Of a DNA stretch of 64,000 nt, positions 1-7,464 are shown in pieces. The DNA is taken from the NCBI GenBank assembly GCA_963819715.1, contig CAWFXE010000006.1:777233-841232 (forward strand). Direction: 5' to 3'. Both the position numbers and the translations under genes were made by a program. The notes beneath the pieces are model-generated. The model ran no database searches, was not told where the DNA came from, and saw only the letters and a program-made list of their open reading frames with translations. Source of the stretch: DASUPK01 sp963819715. GTDB taxonomy: Bacteria; Actinomycetota; Thermoleophilia; Solirubrobacterales; 70-9. Position 1 is the stretch's first letter; each line of letters opens with the position of its first letter.

Positions 1-745
1 GCGGACCGTCGATCCCCAGCATCCGGCAGTAGTGGCCGACGAACTCGCCGATGGTCGGCTTCTCCGCGCCCGTGAGGATGAAGACGCGGCCCTCGGCTTC
101 CGGCGCGGCCGCCGCCTTGACGATCCCATCCACCAGGTCGTCGACGAAGACCGGGCTGTGCAGGCCCCTGCCGCCGTCGGGGAGGATCAGCTGCTTCGAG
201 CGCAGGAGGCGGATGGGCTCGGTGGTCCACGGCCTCGAGCCTGGCCCGTAGACGTCGCCCGGGCGGACGATCGTGCAGGGGATCTCGCCCTCGGCGTGCG
301 CCTCGAGGACGACCTGCTCGCTGGCGATCTTGGTGTCGACGTAGTGGACGCCGTTGGGCCGGACCGGGGTCTTCTCGTCGACCTCGCCCTCGAAGTCGAA
401 GCCGAAGACGACGATCGAGGAGAGGTGCACGAACCGCTTCGCACCGGCCGTGACGGCCGCGTCGATCGCGTGGCGCGTGGCGGCCACGTTCGTCTCCCAG
501 TAGCCCTCGCGCGAGCTGTACATCCCGACCACGGCTGCGGTGTGCACGACGAGATCACAGCCCTCAGCGTGGGACTGCCAGGCAGCCGGCTCCGTCAGGT
601 CGGCGGCCAGGTGGGCCTCGTCACCTGTCTCGATCACGTCGATGCCTCGCACCTCGCTCCCCAGGGACCGGAACCGCTCGACCAACGCCCGCCCGATGAA
701 CCCGGCCGCTCCTGTGACGAGCACCCGGGCGGGGGCGTCAGCCAT
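1..745 (-). CDS. NAD(P)-dependent SDR epimerase/dehydratase, 3' end off the window
   Basis: Extended short-chain dehydrogenase/reductase acting on a sugar- or sterol-like substrate that cannot be named. The protein starts MADAPARVLVTGAAGFIG, a Rossmann GxxGxxG motif at about residues 11-17, and has a YxxxK active-site pair (YVDTK) near residue 122. The gene runs off the left edge, so its C-terminus is missing. The ATG at 745 lies 8 bp inside the end of the acetolactate decarboxylase gene and a GGTGGAG ribosome site precedes it, so it is the third gene of a minus-strand operon that starts near 2200. Function beyond the SDR fold is not determinable. Confidence 0.85.
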   Translation of the reverse strand, partial: MADAPARVLVTGAAGFIGRALVERFRSLGSEVRGIDVIETGDEAHLAADLTEPAAWQSHAEGCDLVVHTAAVVGMYSSREGYWETNVAATRHAIDAAVTAGAKRFVHLSSIVVFGFDFEGEVDEKTPVRPNGVHYVDTKIASEQVVLEAHAEGEIPCTIVRPGDVYGPGSRPWTTEPIRLLRSKQLILPDGGRGLHSPVFVDDLVDGIVKAAAAPEAEGRVFILTGAEKPTIGEFVGHYCRMLGIDGP

Positions 746-1523
746 CGTGCTCCACCCGATCGATGGCGGCGTGCGTTGCCTTCGCCGCGTCCGGGTCGGC
801 CAGATCGATTCCTGGTGGGAGCTCGACGTGGAGCTCTCCCGACGGATCGAGCTGGATGTGCGCGGTCTCGGCGCGGCTGTCCAGCACGTGCCCGCCGCGG
901 GCCCGGTCCTCGCTGATGAAGTGGAGGTGCCAGCCGGCGACCTCGATCCCCTCCGCGTACTCGGGGAAGCGGAACCCGAGCATCGTGCCGTCGGCGCCGT
1001 CGAGCTCGAAGACGTGCTGCTCGTCCACGACCTCAGTCAGGGGGCGGTAGGGCGGCTCCTGCCGCGGAACGGATCGCGCCTTCACGGACTCGAAGCGCCC
1101 GTCGATGCGGACGGCGCAGGACGCCGTCTCGGCCGGGATCCGGCGATCGATCTCTGAGAGCAGCCGGTCGTGGTCGAGCGACCCCTCGATGTCGAACCCG
1201 ATCTCCGGGCGGAAGGGGACGACCACGGCGAACGGAGTTCGCTCGGCGGACGGCACCTCGGTGATCGTGCCCTCGACGTCGGCGCGATAGAACCGCCCGT
1301 CGATCGCGATCATCTCGCCGTCCAGGTGGTTGAGCGTCCCGAGCCCGAGGTCGCCGTGCTCGGCGAGCTCGGCGAAGCTCACGTCGCCCTCGAAGGAACC
1401 GTCGAGAAGGGCCCCGATCGTGGAGGCCTGGAAGAGAACGTGCGGGTCGTGCTCGGCATGGAGGTCGGCGTGGCGCATCGCCTCCACGTGCAGCGAGCGG
1501 ATCCAGCGCTCGTCGAGGCTCAT
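738..1523 (-). CDS. budA: Alpha-acetolactate decarboxylase
   Basis: Converts 2-acetolactate to acetoin and CO2 in the cytoplasm. The 261-residue product has the family landmarks: the N-terminal QASTIGALLDGSFEGD, the HGDLGLGTLNHLDGEM block, and the zinc-site region GWHLHFISEDRARGGHV near residues 200-216, which holds the metal-binding histidines. The ATG at 1523 overlaps the upstream desaturase-like gene by 4 bp (ATGA), so the two are translationally coupled. No acetolactate synthase is nearby, so the substrate probably comes from the branched-chain amino acid pathway elsewhere. Family assignment is firm; the physiological role is inferred. Confidence 0.9.
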   Translation of the reverse strand: MSLDERWIRSLHVEAMRHADLHAEHDPHVLFQASTIGALLDGSFEGDVSFAELAEHGDLGLGTLNHLDGEMIAIDGRFYRADVEGTITEVPSAERTPFAVVVPFRPEIGFDIEGSLDHDRLLSEIDRRIPAETASCAVRIDGRFESVKARSVPRQEPPYRPLTEVVDEQHVFELDGADGTMLGFRFPEYAEGIEVAGWHLHFISEDRARGGHVLDSRAETAHIQLDPSGELHVELPPGIDLADPDAAKATHAAIDRVEHDG

Positions 1524-2194
1524 CCGGTGGGATCGAGGGTGCGCGCGGTTTTCGACTTCGGCACCTCGCGGGCCGCGGGGTTCGTGCCGAGGACCCGATC
1601 GCTGAGGTTGTTGGTGATCCCGTGCCAGAAGTGCTCGTTCTTGAAGTGGTGGAGGCGGTGGTTTCGCCAGATCGCCTTGTAGACGCTGGTCCGCGGCCGG
1701 TAGGCCGTGTGGATCAGGAAGTGGGTCCACTCGTAGACGAAGACCATGCAGTAGCCGGCGATCGCGCCGCTGATCAGCGCGCCGAGCGGAATCGGCTCGG
1801 CGAGCAGCGTGACGATCCCGGCGACCGCTCCGATGGTGAGAGGCACCGCCACCAGCATCAGGAAGGCCGCCTGCCACCAGTACAGGAGCACCATGTCGAG
1901 ATCGTTCGGATCGCCATGGTGGGCGCGGTGGGCCCGAGCGGCGACGGTCTCGACCTGACGGTCGCGGACCCTGATCGGCTTCGCGTGCAGCAGATAGACG
2001 TGAATCGCCCACTCGCCGAACGGATAGATCGCCAACAGCGCCGCCACGGCGACCGCGTCGCGCCAGGTGAGATCTCCAATCACCGCGCGAAGGACGACGA
2101 GGATCAGGACCCCGGCCCCGATCACCCACGGCGACTCCTTGCGCAGGAACTCCCGCCGCGCCTGCCCCAGCGAGCTGACCTCTCCGGAACGCAT
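1520..2194 (-). CDS. Fatty acid hydroxylase / sterol desaturase family membrane protein
   Basis: Membrane-bound di-iron hydroxylase of the fatty acid hydroxylase superfamily. The histidine clusters expected for the di-iron centre are visible in order: EWAIHVYLLH, HRAHH, EWTHFLIH and RNHRLHHFKNEHFWHG. There are about four hydrophobic segments (for example VIGAGVLILVVLRAVIG near the N-terminus and a central LMLVAVPLTIGAVAGIV). The start was set at the ATG at 2194 because a TAGGCT hexamer lies 11 nt upstream; a GTG at 2201-2203 is only 2 nt from it. First gene of an operon with the acetolactate decarboxylase and SDR genes. The substrate (carotenoid, fatty acid or sterol-like lipid) cannot be told. 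Confidence 0.85.
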   Translation of the reverse strand: MRSGEVSSLGQARREFLRKESPWVIGAGVLILVVLRAVIGDLTWRDAVAVAALLAIYPFGEWAIHVYLLHAKPIRVRDRQVETVAARAHRAHHGDPNDLDMVLLYWWQAAFLMLVAVPLTIGAVAGIVTLLAEPIPLGALISGAIAGYCMVFVYEWTHFLIHTAYRPRTSVYKAIWRNHRLHHFKNEHFWHGITNNLSDRVLGTNPAAREVPKSKTARTLDPTG

Positions 2195-2205
2195 CTCGAC
2201 CACGG

Positions 2206-2211
2206 AGCCTA
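2206..2211 (-). promoter_or_regulatory. Probable -10 hexamer of the desaturase-budA-SDR operon
   Basis: TAGGCT on the minus strand, 11 nt before the ATG at 2194. It has the actinobacterial TANNNT form. No clear -35 was identified. Confidence 0.45.
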
Positions 2212-2436
2212 GTCCCGATTCGAGCAGCGGGGCGGGGACCGGCCCGGGGAGCCTCCCGTGGCTCCGCGCGCCGGTCCCGTGCCGTCCCGCTTGCGTACCC
2301 CTGAGTACGACTCGAAGACTGCGGACATCTTACCCAGTTTTATGCATCACACAAGTAGGTAGGGGAGATATCTATTTTTGGGGACCCTGGAAGGGCGGTG
2401 TGGCGGCGTGGGCCGCAGGTACGCTCCGCATGCCCG
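2212..2436. other. Intergenic region with an AT-rich island before tRNA-Arg
   Basis: About 225 bp without a supported gene. Positions 2330-2380 are markedly AT-rich (TTTTATGCATC and ATATCTATTTTT runs) in otherwise GC-rich DNA. This is probably the promoter zone of tRNA-Arg, although individual -35/-10 boxes cannot be assigned with confidence. Confidence 0.4.
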
Positions 2437-2510
2437 GCCCCCGTAGCTCAGCTGGATAGAGCGCCGGCCTTCTAAGCCGGATGTCGCAGGTTCGAGTCCT
2501 GCCGGGGGCG
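2437..2510 (+). tRNA. tRNA-Arg (anticodon TCT)
   Basis: Complete cloverleaf by eye: acceptor GCCCCCG (2437-2443) pairs with CGGGGGC (2503-2509) with G as discriminator. The D-arm is GCTC/GAGC. The anticodon stem CCGGC/GCCGG encloses loop CTTCTAA, giving anticodon TCT. The T-arm GCAGG-TTCGAGT-CCTGC is intact. CCA is not encoded. Confidence 0.95.
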
Positions 2511-2604
2511 CTTCGATTCGTCACCGGCGATTTCGCAACTCTCTTTATGGCCGTGGGTTAGATTGGCCGAGCAGCAGGGGAAGGAACCCGAGAGAGGAGA
2601 GGAC

Positions 2605-3861
2605 TTGTACGCCCAAGCTTCGTCGCTTCGTGCCCGGAGGGCCATAGCCCTTGTCGTCATCGCCCTGGCCGCGCTGTTCGTGGTCATCGCCTCCAGCCAA
2701 CGTGCCGAGGCGAAGGCGAAGTCGAAGGCTCATGCCAAGGCCACCAAGGTGGTGAAGGGCCCGAAGGGGCTGAAGTTCTACAAGCCGCCGAAGAAGCTGC
2801 CGAAGCACCAGGGACAGCTGATCTGGGCGCGGCCGGCCACCGGCCTCGTGCCGCTCCAGAACGCGCGCTACACGAAGCTCGTCCTCTACTCGTCCCGCAC
2901 CCCGCAGGGCAAGAAGACCGCGGTCTCCGGCTCGATCAGCATCCCGAAGGGCAAGCCGCCGAAGGGCGGTTGGCCGGTGATCACCTGGGCGCACGGGACG
3001 ACCGGCGTCGCGGACGTCTGCGCTCCGTCGCGGAACAGCGTGACCTCCCCGGCCCAGCCTTACATCTCCTACATCTACCCGGATCTGAGCGCCTGGCTCG
3101 CGGCGGGCTACGCCGTGCTCCAGACCGACTACCAGGGTCTCGGCACGCCCGGCCCGCATGCGTATCTGGTCGGGACGGCCGAGGGCCGCAGCGTCGTCGA
3201 CATCGTCGCGGCGGCGCGCCAGCTCGACCGGAAGATCAGCAAGCGCTACCTGATCGCAGGCCACTCGCAGGGCGGCCAGTCGGCGCTCTTCGCGGCCGGC
3301 CTCGCACAGAGCTGGGAGCCCAAGCTGAAGCTGCGCGGCACCGTCGCGTTCGCCCCCGCCTCGCACATCCTCGATCAGGAGTCACTGCTGCCGGCGCTCA
3401 CCACGCCCAGCAGCCTGACCGCGCTGGCGACGTTGATCATCAGCGGGGCCTCGACACAGTCGACCGCGATCGACGTCAACAAGATCCTCTCGGACCCGGT
3501 GCTCCAGTTCTATCCGCTGCTCGAGAGCCAGTGCCTGGCGCAGCTCGGGCAGTCGAATGAGCTGGGAGGCATCCCGCCGTCGCAGCTCGAGCGCCCGGGC
3601 GCCGACCTCAGCGCGGTCAGGCCCGTGCTGGCGGCGATGAACCCGGCTGTGAAGACCACGCGGCCGGTCCTGGTCGAGCAGGGAACCGCCGACACCACGG
3701 TATACCCGTTCCTCACCGACCAGCTCGTCACTGAGTTGCAGGGGCTCGGGGACCAGCTGACCTACACCAAGTACCCGGGCGTCGACCACGCAGGAGTGGT
3801 GACGGCCGGCGATGCGGAGGCGCTGTCGTTCTTCCAGCAGATGCTGCCGCCACGCGGCTGA
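2605..3861 (+). CDS. Secreted lipase/esterase, alpha/beta hydrolase
   Basis: Exported serine hydrolase resembling secretory (LIP-type) lipases. The product of about 418 residues starts with a signal peptide: RARR, the hydrophobic stretch AIALVVIALAALFVVIA and a likely AEA cleavage site near residue 36. A basic linker follows, then the hydrolase fold. The nucleophile elbow is GHSQGG (Ser about 221); likely Asp about 363 (GTADTT) and His about 395 (VDHAG) complete the triad. The TTG at 2605 was chosen because GAGAGGAGAGG ends 3 nt upstream; an in-frame TTG at 2563 lacks a ribosome site. A strong hairpin at 3874-3900 probably terminates it. The natural ester substrate is unknown. Confidence 0.85.
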   Translation: MYAQASSLRARRAIALVVIALAALFVVIASSQRAEAKAKSKAHAKATKVVKGPKGLKFYKPPKKLPKHQGQLIWARPATGLVPLQNARYTKLVLYSSRTPQGKKTAVSGSISIPKGKPPKGGWPVITWAHGTTGVADVCAPSRNSVTSPAQPYISYIYPDLSAWLAAGYAVLQTDYQGLGTPGPHAYLVGTAEGRSVVDIVAAARQLDRKISKRYLIAGHSQGGQSALFAAGLAQSWEPKLKLRGTVAFAPASHILDQESLLPALTTPSSLTALATLIISGASTQSTAIDVNKILSDPVLQFYPLLESQCLAQLGQSNELGGIPPSQLERPGADLSAVRPVLAAMNPAVKTTRPVLVEQGTADTTVYPFLTDQLVTELQGLGDQLTYTKYPGVDHAGVVTAGDAEALSFFQQMLPPRG

Positions 3862-3873
3862 ACTGAGCGGACT

Positions 3874-3900
3874 GCGGCCCCGGGTTCATCCCGGGGCCGC
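3874..3900 (+). terminator. Perfect 11-bp hairpin after the lipase gene
   Basis: GCGGCCCCGGG (3874-3884), loop TTCAT, CCCGGGGCCGC (3890-3900). It starts 12 bp after the lipase stop and ends 25 bp before tRNA-His. It has no U-tract, as is usual for terminators in GC-rich actinobacteria. Confidence 0.65.
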
Positions 3901-3925
3901 GGCTCACGCTAGATTGGACCCACGC

Positions 3926-3999
3926 GGTGGGCGTAGCTCAGTTGGTAGAGCTCCTGGTTGTGGTCCAGGTGGTCGCCGGTTCGAGTCCGGTCGCTCACC
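3926..3999 (+). tRNA. tRNA-His (anticodon GTG)
   Basis: Acceptor GTGGGCG (3927-3933) pairs with CGCTCAC (3992-3998). Anticodon stem CCTGG/CCAGG with loop TTGTGGT gives GTG. The T-arm is GCCGG-TTCGAGT-CCGGT. The extra G at 3926 (G-1) opposite discriminator C (3999) is the identity element of histidine tRNA, so G-1 is included. Confidence 0.95.
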
Positions 4000-4010
4000 C
4001 TCCGCTTGCT

Positions 4011-4082
4011 TGCTTGAGGTCCGGGGGATCGCTGCTCTTCGTCCAAAGCGACTCCGCTTTGCGCCCGTTGCGAGGTCAAGCA
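4011..4082 (+). other. Nested stem-loop region downstream of tRNA-His
   Basis: TGCTTGA (4011-4017) is complementary to TCAAGCA (4076-4082). Between them lies a perfect 7-bp hairpin, CAAAGCG-ACTC-CGCTTTG (4044-4061). The region probably ends or processes the tRNA-His transcript, though a structured leader for the next gene is possible. Confidence 0.4.
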
Positions 4083-4090
4083 TGCCTCGG

Positions 4091-4096
4091 GTAGGG
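4091..4096 (+). promoter_or_regulatory. Probable -10 hexamer of the SnoaL-like gene at 4132
   Basis: TAGGGT with about a 30-nt leader to the start codon, which is preceded by AAGGAA (4121-4126). This is a conventional leadered promoter, unlike most in this window. Confidence 0.4.
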
Positions 4097-4131
4097 TCGG
4101 CGCACCACAGGGGAACCGGAAAGGAACGAGC

Positions 4132-4545
4132 GTGATGCCCGACTCCAAAGATGTGATCCTCAAGCACATCGCCGCCGTCAACGACCGTGACAGCGACGCT
4201 GAACCCTGGGCCGCCGATGCCGAGCTGGTGGCGCCGGGAGGACAGGCCAGCGGTCGCGACGGCGTCCTCGGCTTTTTGGGCGTCTTTCACGAGGCGTTTC
4301 CGGACCTTCGGCTTGAGGTCACCCAGCTCTTGGCCGACGGGCCGGCTGCAGCGGCCGAAGGCACCATTGTGGGCACCCATGACGGCGTGCTTCACACCCC
4401 CAACGGTGACGTCGCGCCGACAGGACGAGCGGTTGAGCTTCGGTTTGCGGCGGTCTATGTCACCGACGGCGACGACCTCAAGTCCGAGCACCTTTTCTTC
4501 GACCAGATGGACTTTCTCGGCCAGCTCGGTCTCCTCCCCGAATAG
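4132..4545 (+). CDS. SnoaL-like polyketide cyclase / NTF2-fold protein
   Basis: Small cytoplasmic protein of 136-137 residues with the ester-cyclase pattern of the SnoaL family: an N-terminal helix (ILKHIAAVNDRD), a central GRDGVLGFLGVFHEAFPDLRLEV block and a C-terminal strand ending in EHLFFDQMDFLGQLGLL. The family includes cyclases, isomerases and many proteins of unknown role; no polyketide genes are nearby. The GTG at 4132 and the ATG at 4135 are both well placed behind AAGGAA. Specific function unknown. Confidence 0.75.
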   Translation: MMPDSKDVILKHIAAVNDRDSDAEPWAADAELVAPGGQASGRDGVLGFLGVFHEAFPDLRLEVTQLLADGPAAAAEGTIVGTHDGVLHTPNGDVAPTGRAVELRFAAVYVTDGDDLKSEHLFFDQMDFLGQLGLLPE

Positions 4546-4740
4546 CGGTCGGCGCCAGATACGGACGAAGCGCATCGAGGAGCCGCCGGTGGCTCGGTCT
4601 GGGCCCCCTGTCGCTTTCAATGGAAAGCAGCGGTTTCAATCAGCGGCTCTGAGCGTCGGACTTCAAGACGGCCGCAAGTCGCATGATGGCTCGAACGGCC
4701 GTTTGGTTCGAAAACCATCCCACTAGGGACCCTCCGGCGG
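4546..4740. other. Intergenic region without a recognisable feature
   Basis: The 195 bp between two convergent small genes contain a small CTTTC-AATG-GAAAG hairpin but no supported gene or RNA. Confidence 0.4.
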
Positions 4741-5013
4741 CTATGCCTCGTACTGCGCGCTGAACTCCGCCGCCTGCGGCTTGCCCTTGTGGCCGGCCTC
4801 CTGCAGGATCCCGGGGGTCTCTGGGTCGGACGCGAAGCTCTGGAATCCGTCCATGTCCCAGTCGAAGATCACCCACACCCGGTCGCTCTCGTTGGGATCG
4901 CGATACACCTTCGACCCCTTGGATCCGTGCTCCTTGCGCTTATCAGCGCCCTTCGTCGAGAAGATCTCAGAGAAGCGGTCGAAGTCCTCGACCTGAGTCG
5001 TCAACAGAATCAT
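4741..5013 (-). CDS. Small antibiotic-biosynthesis-monooxygenase-like protein
   Basis: A 90-residue protein, MILLTTQVEDFDRFSEIF onward, resembling dimeric alpha/beta-barrel (ABM-like) proteins, with a VWVIFDWDMDGFQSFASDPE strand-helix unit. The ATG at 5013 has a near-perfect ribosome site (GGAAGGAG) upstream, so the longer reading to 5079 was discarded. It is divergent from the SnoaL-like gene at 5112. Substrate and role unknown. Confidence 0.7.
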   Translation of the reverse strand: MILLTTQVEDFDRFSEIFSTKGADKRKEHGSKGSKVYRDPNESDRVWVIFDWDMDGFQSFASDPETPGILQEAGHKGKPQAAEFSAQYEA

Positions 5014-5097
5014 GGCTCTCCTTCCAGCGAGGGCCCCCTGCGGCGACCCTATACGGGCCGGCGAAGGCAAGTCAATCATCTCGATGGCAAATGGGGC

Positions 5098-5111
5098 GAT
5101 ACTGGTCCGCG
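5098..5111 (+). promoter_or_regulatory. Near-leaderless promoter, SnoaL-like gene
   Basis: GATACT then 8 nt to the ATG at 5112; no Shine-Dalgarno. Confidence 0.45.
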
Positions 5112-5504
5112 ATGTCAGAGGAGAACGTGGAGAGGATCAAGGCCGGCTTCGAGGCTCACAACCGCGGCGACCTCGACGCCATGGTCGAGCTCTACGCCCC
5201 GGATGTCGTGTTCGAGACCCTGCTCCTTGGGACCCACCACGGGAACGAGGCGATCCGGACGATCTACGCGGAGAACCAGAAGACCATGGCCGGCTATGAC
5301 GTCGTCCCGGTGGAGCTGATCGACGCCGGGGACAAGGTGGTTGCCGTCGCCCAGGCGGTTGGAGCAGGCTCCACCAGCCAGATCTCGGTGGACGACGCAT
5401 TCGCCTTCGTCTTCACGTTCAAGGGCGAGCGGGTGATCCGCGAGCAGGCCTTCAGGAACAAGGAGGAAGCGCTCGAGGCCGCCGGGCTTTCGGGAGGGCG
5501 TTGA
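5112..5504 (+). CDS. SnoaL-like / NTF2-fold protein
   Basis: A 130-residue protein starting MSEENVERIKAGFEAHNRGD, the typical opening of actinobacterial nuclear-transport-factor-2-fold proteins. YAPDVVFETLLLGTHHG and a C-terminal FTFKGERVIREQAF strand follow. The ATG at 5112 is preferred over 5091 because the protein family begins here and a GATACT hexamer sits 8 nt upstream. Its 3' end overlaps the convergent MmcQ-like gene by 53 bp. No catalytic assignment is possible. Confidence 0.8.
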   Translation: MSEENVERIKAGFEAHNRGDLDAMVELYAPDVVFETLLLGTHHGNEAIRTIYAENQKTMAGYDVVPVELIDAGDKVVAVAQAVGAGSTSQISVDDAFAFVFTFKGERVIREQAFRNKEEALEAAGLSGGR

Positions 5505-5826
5505 CGACGAGGTCGTAGGAGTCCTCGATCATCTCCTTGAGCATCCGGTCCGGCAGGGAGCCGTCGATCGTCACGGTGTTCCAGTGCCTCTTGTTGAGGT
5601 GATACCCGGGCACGATCGCCGCGTGAGACTCACGGAGCTGCTCCGCGAGCAGCGGCTCGCACTTGAGGCTGACCTTCAGGGGGCTGCTGGTGAGCTGGGA
5701 GAGCGCGAACATCTTCCCGCCGACCTTGAAAACGGAGACCTCGGGGCCGAACGGGAAGGTCTCCTCCGATCCTGAGAAGGACAGGGAGTAGTTGCGAAGA
5801 GCGGCGGGGCCCATCGAGTAGATCAT
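5452..5826 (-). CDS. MmcQ/YjbR family protein
   Basis: The 124-residue product matches the MmcQ/YjbR fold (CyaY-like, DNA-binding in YjbR): an N-terminal ETFPFGPEVSVFKVGGKMFAL block, a central SLKCEPLLAEQLRE, and the hallmark PGYHLNKRHWNTVTIDG near residue 80, followed by a final helix (LKEMIEDSYDLVVNALPK). The role in cells is poorly known. It starts head-to-head with the acyl-CoA ligase gene. An internal ATG (residue 5) could also be used. Confidence 0.8.
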   Translation of the reverse strand: MIYSMGPAALRNYSLSFSGSEETFPFGPEVSVFKVGGKMFALSQLTSSPLKVSLKCEPLLAEQLRESHAAIVPGYHLNKRHWNTVTIDGSLPDRMLKEMIEDSYDLVVNALPKARRPRALPPCS

Positions 5827-5841
5827 GAAGCCCGGTGCTCG

Positions 5842-5854
5842 TACGATCCGGGCG
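5842..5854 (+). promoter_or_regulatory. Leaderless promoter, acyl-CoA ligase gene
   Basis: TACGAT then 7 nt to the ATG at 5855. Confidence 0.5.
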
Positions 5855-7459
5855 ATGCTTATCGACGGCGCCGAGCTCGACGCACCGGCAGCACCCCTCG
5901 ACGACCTGCTGCGCCCCGGCCTCGATGCCGACCCCGACGCCGTCGCCGTCGTTTCCGCGGAGCGCTCGCTGACCTGGCCCGAGCTCGACCATGCCGGCTC
6001 GGCGCTTGCCGGCGGATACCGGGCCATGGGCCTGGAGCCTGGCGATCGCATCGCGTCGCTGATGCCGAACCGGATCGATCTCCTGGTCCACTACCTGGCC
6101 TGCTTCCGGGCCGGGTTGATCGCCACCCCGCTCAACTACCGCTACACGGCGCGCGAGATTGACCACGCTCTCCAAGTCAGCCAGGCCCGCGTCCTGCTCG
6201 CCCACGTCGAACGCGCCGAGGACGTGGCGGCGAGTGAGCTCGCCTCCGGCCTCGAGCTGGGCACCATCGCCTACCGCGACGCCGAGCCGCAGCACGCGCA
6301 CAACGAGGAGCCCGCCGGCGTTGGGCACGGCTGGCGTCAGGAGTTCGCGGAGCTGCTGGACCACGAGCCGCTCGCCGCCGATGACGAGGAGCCCGATCCC
6401 GACGCCCCGGCGGTGATCTTCTTCACCTCGGGGAGCACCGGTCCCGCCAAGGGCGTTACCCACACGCGGCACACGCTCCGCTGGATGATCGCCAGCGCAG
6501 CCGGGGCATTCGAGCTTGACTCCTCGGACGTCTTCCTTCCCGGCTCCTCGATGTCGCACATCGGCTCGTTCCTCTGGGCGCTGGCCATGCTCTCGGTCGG
6601 CGGCAAGGTGGTCGTCGCCCGGAGCACCGACGCTCACGAGCTGCTCCCACTCTTACGCGACCAGCAGCCGACGATCCTCGCGATGATCCCGGCGGCCCTC
6701 TCGGCTCTGATCCACGACCACGAGCTCGAGCCGGCCGACTTCTCCTCGCTGCGCATCTGCCGGGCGGGGGCCGACAAGGTCTCGACCGAATTGCTCACGG
6801 AGTTCGCCGAGATGGCCGGGTTCCCGATCGTCGAGGGGTACGGGATGACCGAGGTCGGGCTGACGACGCTGAACCCGCCGTCGGGCGAGATCAGGCAGGG
6901 CTCGATCGGCAGGCCGATCTGCGGCTACTCGATCGCTCTGCGAGATGAGCACGGCGAGCCGATCGTGGGCGGTGAGGTCGGGCGCATCTGGATCCGCACC
7001 CGCAGCCGCATGGCTGGCTACTGGCGGGCCCAGGAGGCGACCGACGACGTCGTGATCGACGACTGGCTCGACTCAGGCGACCTCGCCCGCGCCGACGACG
7101 ACGGCTACCTTTGGTTCTTCGGCCGCAAGAAGCAGGTGATAGTGCACGACGGATCCAACATCAGCCCCTATGAGGTGGAGGGCGCGCTGGTCGAGCACCC
7201 CGCGATCAACCTCGCCGGGGCCGTGGGCGTCCACGACGCCGTCCACGGAGAGAACGTCCGCGCCTACGTCACCCTGGCCGAGGGTGCCGATGCTCCCTCG
7301 CGCGCCGACCTGATCGTGTACTGCCGCGACCGCATCGGCTACAAGGCGCCGGAGGAGATCGTCTTCCTCGATGAGATGCCGCTCAACCCGACGGGCAAGA
7401 TCGACCGTGTGGGGCTGAAGCGGATGGCCGAGGACCACCTGCACCCGCACGGCCTGTAG
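5855..7459 (+). CDS. Fatty-acid/acyl-CoA ligase (AMP-dependent synthetase)
   Basis: ANL-superfamily enzyme that adenylates a carboxylic acid and transfers it to CoA. The 534-residue product shows the core motifs: the phosphate-binding loop FFTSGSTGPAKGVTHT near residue 188, EGYGMTEVG near 328, DSGDLARADDDGYLWFFGRK near 408, and the C-terminal catalytic lysine motif NPTGKIDR near 514. The ATG at 5855 was chosen over 5825 because of the TACGAT box 7 nt upstream. It is a single gene convergent with amt. Substrate chain length cannot be read from the sequence. Confidence 0.88.
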   Translation: MLIDGAELDAPAAPLDDLLRPGLDADPDAVAVVSAERSLTWPELDHAGSALAGGYRAMGLEPGDRIASLMPNRIDLLVHYLACFRAGLIATPLNYRYTAREIDHALQVSQARVLLAHVERAEDVAASELASGLELGTIAYRDAEPQHAHNEEPAGVGHGWRQEFAELLDHEPLAADDEEPDPDAPAVIFFTSGSTGPAKGVTHTRHTLRWMIASAAGAFELDSSDVFLPGSSMSHIGSFLWALAMLSVGGKVVVARSTDAHELLPLLRDQQPTILAMIPAALSALIHDHELEPADFSSLRICRAGADKVSTELLTEFAEMAGFPIVEGYGMTEVGLTTLNPPSGEIRQGSIGRPICGYSIALRDEHGEPIVGGEVGRIWIRTRSRMAGYWRAQEATDDVVIDDWLDSGDLARADDDGYLWFFGRKKQVIVHDGSNISPYEVEGALVEHPAINLAGAVGVHDAVHGENVRAYVTLAEGADAPSRADLIVYCRDRIGYKAPEEIVFLDEMPLNPTGKIDRVGLKRMAEDHLHPHGL

Positions 7460-7464
7460 GGAAG

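Noticed and set aside
2563..2604. TTG at 2563 as lipase start
   Set aside because: No ribosome site. The TTG at 2605 follows GAGAGGAGAGG and starts a normal signal peptide.
2472..2687. Minus-strand reading ending RPRQDSNLRHPA
   Set aside because: It is the antisense translation of tRNA-Arg, a well-known source of spurious proteins.
3904..4620. Minus-strand reading of 238 codons across tRNA-His with SNRRPPGPQPGALPTELR
   Set aside because: Another tRNA-antisense artefact, opposite a supported SnoaL-like gene.
4700..4735. GGTTCGAAAACC resembling a tRNA T-arm
   Set aside because: No acceptor, D-arm or anticodon stem can be built around it.
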